Source: an uncultured bacterium (GTDB lineage Bacteria > Actinomycetota > Actinomycetes > S36-B12). Taken from it: a stretch of DNA of 13,546 nt. How positions within the stretch are numbered: the first letter of the stretch is position 1; every line of letters starts with the position of its first letter. The notes under the pieces are model-generated. The model worked only from the letters and a program-made list of their open reading frames with translations, did no database searches and was not told where the DNA came from. A program made the translations under genes and the position numbers. The stretch covers positions 1-13,546 of the forward strand of contig CAJBMR010000264.1 of assembly GCA_903954205.1 (NCBI GenBank), in the 5' to 3' direction. This document shows, piece after piece, positions 7,616 through 12,977 of the stretch.

Positions 7616-8067
7616 GCGAGGATCTCGGCGGAGGGCGGCGTATCGAAACGCCGGACCAGTTCTCGGGCGACGACGGTCGCGCCGATCCGCGCTGGGACGC
7701 GGCGTACTCCGATCCCGGGCTCGTCGAAGAGTTGCTCAGGGCTGGTGTGCGACTGCTGGTGCCGATCGTCGCCGTACTCGATGAGGCGGATGAGGAGACG
7801 GGGGCGGACAAGTCCAGTCACATGGCGAGTGTGAGCATCGTCCAGCCGGACGGGCGCCGCGGAATGCTCGCCTTCACCGGGATCGAGACGCTTGCGATGT
7901 GGGATCCGGACGCGCGTCCGGTGCCGGTGACCTCGCACCAGGTGGCAGCGGCGGCACTCGAAGAGGGTGCCGACGGCGTACTCGTGGATATCGCGGGGCC
8001 TGTGCGCTTCGCGATCGATGGGCAACTGCTCGAGGACTTGGCACAGAGCTCCAGCCTCGGCACCTGA
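7612..8067 (+). CDS. SseB-family protein of unknown function
   Basis: A 151-residue soluble protein whose GTG start overlaps the hisG stop by 4 bases. After a polar N-terminus (1-30) it has VRLLVPIVAVLDEADEET (about 46-63), SSHMASVSIVQPDGRRGMLAFTGIETLAMWDPDARPVPV in separate strands (about 68-106), and AAAALEEGADGVLVDIAGPVRFAIDG (about 112-137). These resemble the SseB N-terminal domain common in actinobacteria, often found close to infC. No catalytic motif, signal peptide or membrane helix is visible. Its molecular role is not established, and the link to histidine or translation genes is only positional. It ends 70 bases before the convergent DUF1844 gene. No convincing terminator lies between them. 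Confidence 0.82.
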   Translation: MSEDLGGGRRIETPDQFSGDDGRADPRWDAAYSDPGLVEELLRAGVRLLVPIVAVLDEADEETGADKSSHMASVSIVQPDGRRGMLAFTGIETLAMWDPDARPVPVTSHQVAAAALEEGADGVLVDIAGPVRFAIDGQLLEDLAQSSSLGT

Positions 8068-8137
8068 GTTGCGCCTGGGTCGCCGTCGGCTGGTCCGCCC
8101 CACCGGTCCATGTCCGTTGCTCAGTGTGCGGACCCGC

Positions 8138-8533
8138 TCAGTGGGCACCTAGTCGCATCGACACGGGGCCGGTGAGGCGCTCGCCGGGGCCTTCGCCTGG
8201 AGGATCGGGGATCACCGACGCCTCACGGAACGCACGCTGCAAGGTGGTGAGTCCGTCTCTCAGCGGAGCGGCGTGCTGCGACCCGAGATCGGGGGCCGCC
8301 GCCGTGATCATGCCGGCCAGAGCCGTGATGAGGATCCGGGCCTCCGCCAGGTCGATCTCCGACTCGGCGTCGGGGCCGTCTCCCAGCCCGCAGCGGATCG
8401 CTGCTGCCGTCATGAGGTGCACCGCGAGGGTGGAGACCACCTCGACGGCGGGCACTTCGGCGAGGTCGCGGGCGGCGGTGTCATCGGCGGCTGAGGTCAC
8501 GGCGGCTGTCTCATCATCGGCGGCTGAGGTCAC
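8138..8533 (-). CDS. DUF1844 family protein
   Basis: Leftward gene of about 131 codons, convergent with the SseB gene and divergent from infC. The core VEVVSTLAVHLMTAAAIRCGL (30-50, two overlapping stretches), DLAEARILITALAGMI (61-76) and the C-terminal HAAPLRDGLTTLQRAFREAS, ending in a Pro/Gly-rich tail near 108-123, match the actinobacterial DUF1844 family, which commonly sits beside infC. It appears helical and soluble. Function is unknown. The start is ambiguous: GTG codons at 8590, 8533 and 8500 are all in frame. I prefer 8533 because residues upstream of it run towards the repeat array and are not family-like. GTG 8533 and GTG 8500 open two copies of the same 20-base sequence, so either could be used. 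Confidence 0.85.
   Translation of the reverse strand: MTSAADDETAAVTSAADDTAARDLAEVPAVEVVSTLAVHLMTAAAIRCGLGDGPDAESEIDLAEARILITALAGMITAAAPDLGSQHAAPLRDGLTTLQRAFREASVIPDPPGEGPGERLTGPVSMRLGAH
8468..8533 (-). repeat. 33-base-period duplication at the DUF1844 start
   Basis: Read leftward, a 20-base sequence starting GTGACCTCAGCC begins at 8533 and recurs identically at 8500, a period of 33 bases (11 codons). It encodes VTSAADD twice. Both copies begin with a potential GTG start codon, so the duplication offers a spare start. It stays in frame and does not disrupt the gene. Confidence 0.85.
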
Positions 8534-8569
8534 CGCCCCAGCCTGCCAGGAGAACGGTGCTCGCTGGCT

Positions 8570-8731
8570 ATGCCCCCGCCCGACTCCCACCAGGGACCCG
8601 ATGCCCCCACCCGACGCCCCCGCCCGGCTCAGACGATGCCCCCGCCCGACGCCCCGCCCGGCTCAGACGATGCCCCCGCCCGACGCCCCCGCCCGGCTCA
8701 GACGATGCCCCCGCCCGGCTCCCACCAGGGA
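8570..8731 (+). repeat. Tandem array of about 35-bp units with flanking direct repeats
   Basis: Three head-to-tail units occupy 8600-8634 (35 bp), 8635-8668 (34 bp, one C fewer) and 8669-8703 (35 bp). Each reads GATGCCCCC, then (A/G)CCCGACGCC, then a C-rich stretch ending GGCTCAGAC. A shortened fourth copy begins at 8704. The array is bracketed by two nearly identical segments, 8570-8596 and 8705-8731, reading ATGCCCCCGCCCG, A or G, CTCCCACCAGGGA. Unlike CRISPR there are no spacers. The minus strand of each unit carries four runs of three or more G (GGG-C-GGGGG-CGTC-GGG pattern), a G-quadruplex motif. Pro-rich reading frames cross the array, but they look like by-products of base composition. 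Confidence 0.9.
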
Positions 8732-8787
8732 AACGACGCTTCGGGACACGTGGGCGCCCGGATAGGTGTCCCGAAGCGTCGTTTCCC
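8728..8787. repeat. Perfect 22-bp inverted repeat with 16-base centre
   Basis: Left arm 8728-8749 (begins GGGAAACGACGCTTCGGG) and right arm 8766-8787 (begins GTGTCCCGAAGCGTCG) are exact reverse complements over 22 bases. They are separated by 16 bases (8750-8765) that contain the small palindrome GGGCGCCC. It lies between two divergent genes, so it does not sit at a gene end, and there is no T-run on either side. A terminator is therefore unlikely. The arm sequence differs in style from the C-rich array it abuts. Possible roles are a dispersed intergenic palindrome (REP/MITE-like), a binding site, or a very stable RNA hairpin. I cannot choose between these. Confidence 0.92.
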
Positions 8788-8863
8788 GGCAGGTGACACC
8801 GCCGCTCGCGCTCGGGGCCAGGGGCTGGCCTGCGGGCCGGCGGGGCGAGCGCCCTCCTGAGAC

Positions 8864-8872
8864 TGGTACTCT
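8864..8872 (+). promoter_or_regulatory. Probable infC operon promoter (extended -10)
   Basis: TGGTACTCT contains a TG dinucleotide one base before TACTCT (8867-8872), an extended -10 of the TAnnnT type. It is the only good candidate in the stretch before infC. The -35 position (near 8844-8849, GGCGAG) is poor. Transcription would start near 8879, giving an infC leader of about 170 bases. Confidence 0.5.
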
Positions 8873-8879
8873 GGCGCCG

Positions 8880-9052
8880 TTCGGCTGCCCCGTGCAGCCC
8901 GCGAAGCGGAACTCGGTTCCCACCTGCCGCCCTCGGGTGTCAGGTCACCACGGCCCCACTGTGGGCCGTGTCGTGCCGAGCCCTCGCGTCGAGGGCATCC
9001 CTCGAGATCAGCGCCGATGACGGTCATCGGCGAGCGACGTCGAGGAGGCGCC
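8880..9052 (+). promoter_or_regulatory. Structured infC 5' leader, candidate cis-regulatory RNA
   Basis: A chain of short perfect hairpins precedes infC. GGCTGC/GCAGCC pairs at 8883-8888 with 8894-8899. CACGGCCC/GGGCCGTG pairs at 8949-8956 with 8963-8970. CCCTCG/CGAGGG pairs at 8981-8986 with 8990-8995. A competing 7-bp stem pairs TCGAGGG 8989-8995 with CCCTCGA 8999-9005. Last, CGCCGATG/CATCGGCG pairs at 9012-9019 with 9025-9032. The third and fourth share the strand 8990-8995 and cannot form together, which is the layout of a two-state switch. The last stem ends 10 bases before the infC Shine-Dalgarno AGGAGG (9043-9048). Known: infC operons in other bacteria are controlled through leader RNA by L20 or through IF3. 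That this leader does so is inference. Confidence 0.6.
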
Positions 9053-9616
<564 letters not shown>

Positions 9617-9661
9617 GAACGACCAGCCCGACTGGGGATAGCCCCTACCGAGAGGAAAGCA

Positions 9662-9856
9662 ATGCCCAAGCAGAAGACCCATAGCGGAGCCAAGAAGCGA
9701 TTCAAGGTGACCGGCTCGGGCAAGATCACGCACGAGCAGGCCAACCGCCGCCACCTCATGGAGGGCAAGTCCAGCCGTCGCACCCGTCGCCTCATGGCCG
9801 ACGAGACCGTCAAGCCCGCCGACGTCAAGAAGGTTAAGCGCCTTCTGGCCAAGTAG
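9662..9856 (+). CDS. rpmI: 50S ribosomal protein bL35
   Basis: A 64-residue, strongly basic ribosomal protein starting MPKQKTHSGAKKRFKVTG, the standard bL35 opening, followed by GKITHEQANRRHLMEGKSS and ending KRLLAK. ATG 9662 has GAGAGGA upstream at about 5 bases. It lies 45 bases after infC; the gap holds only a small GGGG/CCCC hairpin (9634-9645). Gene order infC-rpmI-rplT is the classic bacterial one. Confidence 0.98.
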   Translation: MPKQKTHSGAKKRFKVTGSGKITHEQANRRHLMEGKSSRRTRRLMADETVKPADVKKVKRLLAK

Positions 9857-9883
9857 TCCGCACACCCTCGAAGGAGATCCGAC

Positions 9884-10252
9884 ATGGCACGCGTGAAGAG
9901 AGCTGTTAACGCTCACAAGAAGCGCCGTGAGGTCCTGGAGCAGGCGAGCGGCTACCGCGGCCAGCGCTCCCGGCTTTACCGCAAGGCGAAGGAGCAGGTC
10001 ACTCACTCGCTCGTCTACGCCTACAACGACCGCAAGGACCGCAAGGGCGACTTCCGCCGCCTGTGGATCCAGCGCATCAATGCGGCAGTCCGCGCCCGCG
10101 GCATGACCTACAACCGCTTCATCCAGGGACTCAAGGCCGCTGACGTCCAGGTGGACCGCCGCATGCTGGCGGAGATCGCCGTGAGCGATCCGCAGGCATT
10201 CGACGCCCTGGTGGAACTGGCGAAGGCTTCGCTGCCGGCAACGGCGGCCTGA
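9884..10252 (+). CDS. rplT: 50S ribosomal protein bL20
   Basis: A 122-residue basic protein starting MARVKRAVNAHKKRREVL, the invariant bL20 opening. It continues with SGYRGQRSRLYRKAKEQV, AYNDRKDRKGDFRRLWI and NAAVRARGMTYNRFIQGL. It binds 23S rRNA early in 50S assembly, and in some bacteria it also represses its own operon through the leader RNA, which makes it a candidate ligand of the infC leader here. AAGGAG (9871-9876) precedes the ATG by 7 bases. Confidence 0.98.
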   Translation: MARVKRAVNAHKKRREVLEQASGYRGQRSRLYRKAKEQVTHSLVYAYNDRKDRKGDFRRLWIQRINAAVRARGMTYNRFIQGLKAADVQVDRRMLAEIAVSDPQAFDALVELAKASLPATAA

Positions 10253-10259
10253 TCGCCCG

Positions 10260-11111
10260 ATGCCGGCCGACCTGACGTCGACGCGCTCCGAGCGCGTCAC
10301 CGAGGTCCGCCACCTGCACGACCGAAGGCACCGCGCTGAGCGCGGTGCCTTCGTCGTCGAGGGCCCCCAGGCGGTGCGCGAGGCTCTGGCCCACGGAGTC
10401 CTCGAGCTCTACCTCACGGAGCCAGCGGCTTTGCGCTACCCGGAGTTCGTCGAGGAAGCGCGGGGGAGCGGGGCCCGCATCTCCCTGGCGACCGACGAGG
10501 TCCTCGCGGCGATGTCGGAGACGCGCCAATCGCAGGGCGTCATTGCCGTCTCCCCGCTCGTCACCCGACCGCTGGCGGCGGTCACGGCGGCTGCGCGTGC
10601 GGGAGCCGGGCTGGTCGTTGTGCTCGACGCTGTGTCGGATCCCGGCAACGCCGGCACCATCCTGCGCACGGCCGATGCCATGGGTGCCGATGCGGTGATC
10701 TTCACGGAGGGATCCGTGGATCCGCACAACGGCAAGTGCGTGCGTTCGACTGCGGGTTCGATCTTCCACGTGTCCGTCACGGCAGACGCATCGGTCGACG
10801 AGACGATCGCTGCTTGTCGTGACTCCGGGTTGGCCCTTGTCACCGCTGATGCGCACGCGCACCAATCCCTCGATGTGGCAGACGCGCTTCTGCGCCAGCC
10901 GGTGGCATGGATCTTCGGCAGCGAGGCACATGGAGTGCGCGAAGAGTGGCGTGCAGCAGTGACCGGCGCCGTGCGCATCCCCATGGCGGGGCAGGCCGAA
11001 AGCCTCAACCTCGCGGCGGCCGCAGCGATCTGTCTCTACGCCACGGAACGCGCGCGTGCGGACGGTCAGGACCAAGGTCCCGCCGGGGCGGTCAGCCCCC
11101 TGGGGGAGTGA
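10260..11111 (+). CDS. SpoU/TrmH-family RNA 2'-O-methyltransferase
   Basis: A 283-residue SAM-dependent RNA methyltransferase with the trefoil-knot (SPOUT) fold. The N-terminal part (about 8-100) is the small substrate-binding domain with FVVEGPQAVREAL (31-43). The catalytic domain shows the three SpoU motifs: DPGNAGTILRTADAMGADAV (127-146) with conserved Asn130 and Arg136, IFGSEAHGV (218-226), and IPMAGQAESLNLAAAAAI (240-257). It resembles enzymes annotated as 23S rRNA 2'-O-ribose methyltransferases (RlmB/TsnR-like). The precise nucleotide cannot be told from sequence. ATG 10260 lies 7 bases after rplT without a strong ribosome binding site, consistent with the same transcript. The last 20 or so residues are low-complexity and probably disordered. 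In many actinobacteria pheS-pheT follow this gene; here they do not. Confidence 0.92.
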   Translation: MPADLTSTRSERVTEVRHLHDRRHRAERGAFVVEGPQAVREALAHGVLELYLTEPAALRYPEFVEEARGSGARISLATDEVLAAMSETRQSQGVIAVSPLVTRPLAAVTAAARAGAGLVVVLDAVSDPGNAGTILRTADAMGADAVIFTEGSVDPHNGKCVRSTAGSIFHVSVTADASVDETIAACRDSGLALVTADAHAHQSLDVADALLRQPVAWIFGSEAHGVREEWRAAVTGAVRIPMAGQAESLNLAAAAAICLYATERARADGQDQGPAGAVSPLGE

Positions 11112-11204
11112 CGCAGGCGACACCCGCGTGCCCTCACCGTGATCCCGACCGACCTGAGAGACAATGGTGGGGCCAAAGATGGGGATCGCCAGGAGAGGTG
11201 TCGT

Positions 11205-11966
11205 ATGAGTTACGCCAAGCTGCCTGAGCTCGAGGAGACCGGCTACGTCGTCCTGGAGTCCTACGACCAGTCGCAGGACCCCCAGGAGTGGCTTGATATC
11301 GAGTTCGTCGACTGGAAGTCCTCCGGTGAGACGCGCTTCGCGCCGCTCGCCTCGGCGTACGGCGACCTGGAGTGCAATGGCTTCTGGCACCACAATCCGC
11401 CCAAGACCGACAAGGACGGTGTGTGGGTCGACGCCAACGTCGCCCGTGCTCCGCGTATGAAGGCCCGCGCGGAGGAGCCCGGCGCCAATATCGGTCGCTG
11501 CCGCGTGATCGAACTCCAGCCCAACGAGTACGCCGATTGCATCTGGAACCTCCACCAGGACGACAACAACCGCCTGAATCCGGAGGGGACGGGCTGGATC
11601 GTGCGCGGCTTCTTCAACCTCACGAACAATCCCGACTCCTACATGATCCTGCGCGAAGACAAGGACGATCCCTCGACCGAGACGCGCATCCCGCTGCCGG
11701 CCGGCACGCAGGTGATCATCGACACCCAGCGGCTGTGGCACGCGGTGTGGCACACCGGTGATGAGCCGCGCTACTGCCTCATCACATCGTGGGAGTCCGG
11801 CCCCGAGCTGGGCGACTACATCCGGGCCCGCAAGCCGCTGAGCAAGGTCGAGAGTGCGCCCCTGGATCCGGCCGTCATCAAGGGTGCCCAGGAATCCGTT
11901 GCCCGTCGCCGGGCTGAGCGCGAGGCCAAGTCCGGCGCGATGGTCGACGTCATGAGCGAGGCCTGA
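11205..11966 (+). CDS. Predicted Fe(II)/2-oxoglutarate oxygenase-like protein, uncharacterised
   Basis: A 253-residue soluble protein that I cannot assign to a named family. ATG 11205 follows AGGAGAGG (11191-11198) by 6 bases; the frame continues upstream to GTG 11139 but without support. The middle carries a metal-site pattern. NLHQDDNNRL supplies His117 and Asp119 (HxD). The strand LPAGTQVIIDTQRLWHAVWH supplies His179. Arg189 sits ten residues later in DEPRYCLITSW. The HxD...H-x9-R order fits the double-stranded beta-helix oxygenases that use Fe(II) and 2-oxoglutarate. The region before it (residues 40-75, with FWHHNPPKTD) is rich in aromatic residues and His. The C-terminal 45 residues are a charged helix. 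The gene stands alone, 93 bases after an rRNA methyltransferase and upstream of cysDN. Substrate is unknown; a protein, ribosome or small sulfur compound is equally open. Confidence 0.6.
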   Translation: MSYAKLPELEETGYVVLESYDQSQDPQEWLDIEFVDWKSSGETRFAPLASAYGDLECNGFWHHNPPKTDKDGVWVDANVARAPRMKARAEEPGANIGRCRVIELQPNEYADCIWNLHQDDNNRLNPEGTGWIVRGFFNLTNNPDSYMILREDKDDPSTETRIPLPAGTQVIIDTQRLWHAVWHTGDEPRYCLITSWESGPELGDYIRARKPLSKVESAPLDPAVIKGAQESVARRRAEREAKSGAMVDVMSEA

Positions 11967-11984
11967 GTCGGTTTCGTCCGTAGC

Positions 11985-12009
11985 GCCCTCCGCGGGTAGC
12001 GTGGAGGGC
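11985..12009 (+). promoter_or_regulatory. Inverted repeat overlapping the cysD promoter
   Basis: GCCCTCCGCG (11985-11994) pairs with CGTGGAGGGC (12000-12009) through ten positions, one of them G:U, around a 5-base loop. No T-run follows, so it is a poor intrinsic terminator. It overlaps the candidate -10 of cysD, which suits an operator. It might also terminate the upstream gene. Which of these it does is not decidable from sequence. Confidence 0.5.
11997..12002 (+). promoter_or_regulatory. Candidate -10 box for cysDN
   Basis: TAGCGT fits TAnnnT and lies in the 84-base gap before cysD. Transcription would begin near 12009-12013, beside the ATG of a short upstream ORF. The -35 region (near 11972-11979) is unremarkable. 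It sits inside the inverted repeat 11985-12009. Confidence 0.4.
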
Positions 12010-12012
12010 ATC

Positions 12013-12048
12013 ATGTCCCGCAGCCCCGCGGGCGAACCAGGAAGGTGA
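12013..12048 (+). CDS. Possible 11-codon upstream ORF before cysD
   Basis: ATG 12013 opens an 11-residue frame, MSRSPAGEPGR, ending at TGA 12046-12048, two bases before the preferred cysD start at 12051. ATG lies 10 bases after the candidate -10, so it could be translated from a leaderless or near-leaderless RNA. Its end overlaps the cysD Shine-Dalgarno sequence AGGAAGG (12039-12045), which would couple the two. Cysteine-rich leaderless upstream ORFs control sulfur genes in mycobacteria. This one has no cysteine codon, so that mechanism does not carry over directly. Confidence 0.3.
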   Translation: MSRSPAGEPGR

Positions 12049-12050
12049 TC

Positions 12051-12977
12051 GTGACCTCCGCTGCCCACGCGACGGTGTCTGAAGACGACGTCCTCGATGC
12101 CCTTGAGGCCGAGGCTATCCACGTCTATCGCGAGGTCGCCGGTGCCTTCCGTCGGCCCGTCCTGCTCTATTCGATCGGCAAGGACTCCTCGGTCCTCCTG
12201 CACCTCGCGCGCAAGGCGTTCGCGCCCGCACCGATTCCCTTCAAGGTCATGCATATCGACACCACCTGGAAGTTCCGCGAGATGATCGAGTTCCGCGAGC
12301 GCATGCGCCAGGAGCTCAACCTCGACCTCAAGGTGCAGACCAATCTGGAGGCAGTTGCCGAGGGCGTGACCCCCTTCACTCACGGCACCCACGAGTACAC
12401 CCGAATCATGAAGACGGTTGCCCTGCGCCAGGGCCTCGATGAATTGCAGGCCGACTGCGCCATCGGCGGTGCACGCCGCGACGAGGAGAAGTCGCGGGCC
12501 AAGGAGCGGATCTTCTCCCTTCGTGAACCGGGCCACCGCTGGGATCCGCGCAAGCAGCGTCCGGAGTTCTGGCGCACGGCGAACACCACGTTGTCCGATG
12601 GGCAGACAATGCGTGCGTTCCCGATCAGCAACTGGACCGAGTTCGACATCTGGCGCTACATCCGCCGCGAGCAGATCCCCATTCCCGACCTGTACTTCTC
12701 GCGGGTTCGCCCCGTGGTGGAGCGTGAAGGCACGTGGATCATGGTCGACGACGACCGTATGCCCTTGCGCGAGGGTGAGGAGCCCCAGATGCGTTCGGTG
12801 CGCTTCCGCACCCTCGGCTGCTACCCGCTCTCCGGCGCCGTCGAGTCAACGGCGGCCGACCTCGACACCCTGATCGCCGAAATGCTCGAGAGCAATGTGT
12901 CCGAGCGGGCCGGCCGACTCATCGACGGAGAGGGATCCGGATCCATGGAGGCCAAGAAGGCGGAGGGCTACTTCTGA
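12051..12977 (+). CDS. cysD: Sulfate adenylyltransferase subunit 2
   Basis: Catalytic subunit of ATP sulfurylase, which activates sulfate with ATP to adenosine 5'-phosphosulfate at the start of sulfate assimilation; it works with the GTPase CysN. The protein (308 residues from GTG 12051) has the PP-loop SIGKDSSVLLHL (41-52), FKVMHIDTTWKFREMI (about 65-80), CAIGGARRDEEKSRAKERIFS (about 138-158, two adjoining motifs), RPEFWRTANT and ISNWTEFDIWRYI, all typical of CysD. GTG 12045 two codons earlier is possible, but it overlaps the Shine-Dalgarno sequence AGGAAGG (12039-12045), so 12051 is preferred. The C-terminus ends EAKKAEGYF, as in homologues. Its stop overlaps the cysN ATG by one base (TGATG). 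Confidence 0.96.
   Translation: MTSAAHATVSEDDVLDALEAEAIHVYREVAGAFRRPVLLYSIGKDSSVLLHLARKAFAPAPIPFKVMHIDTTWKFREMIEFRERMRQELNLDLKVQTNLEAVAEGVTPFTHGTHEYTRIMKTVALRQGLDELQADCAIGGARRDEEKSRAKERIFSLREPGHRWDPRKQRPEFWRTANTTLSDGQTMRAFPISNWTEFDIWRYIRREQIPIPDLYFSRVRPVVEREGTWIMVDDDRMPLREGEEPQMRSVRFRTLGCYPLSGAVESTAADLDTLIAEMLESNVSERAGRLIDGEGSGSMEAKKAEGYF

Noticed and set aside
8092..8134. Possible bidirectional terminator between the SseB-family and DUF1844 genes (GGTCCGC/GCGGACC)
   Set aside because: Only a 7-bp stem with a 29-base loop and no T-run; too weak to annotate. The GCTCAGTG direct repeat at 8119 and 8136 is also too short to interpret.
8570..8731. CRISPR-like array
   Set aside because: Units are contiguous with no unique spacers, are C-rich and slightly variable, and no cas genes are nearby.
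8557..8860. Pro/Ala/Arg-rich reading frames across the repeat array and palindrome
   Set aside because: Composition follows the C-rich repeats, several frames are open at once, and none has a convincing ribosome binding site or a recognisable domain.
9017..9052. ATG 9017 as the infC start
   Set aside because: No Shine-Dalgarno sequence, the ATG lies in a hairpin stem, and the added residues are not like homologues; ATC 9053 has AGGAGG upstream.
9634..9645. GGGG/CCCC hairpin between infC and rpmI
   Set aside because: A 4-bp stem without a T-run in a high-GC region is likely chance.
11139..11165. Promoter for the oxygenase-like gene (GACAAT at 11160-11165)
   Set aside because: The -10 is imperfect and no -35 at suitable spacing is visible; base composition alone could give it.
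10131..12536. Very long open frame on the minus strand opposite rplT, the methyltransferase, the oxygenase-like gene and cysD
   Set aside because: It is antisense to several well-supported genes and crosses their boundaries; long antisense frames are expected in high-GC coding DNA.
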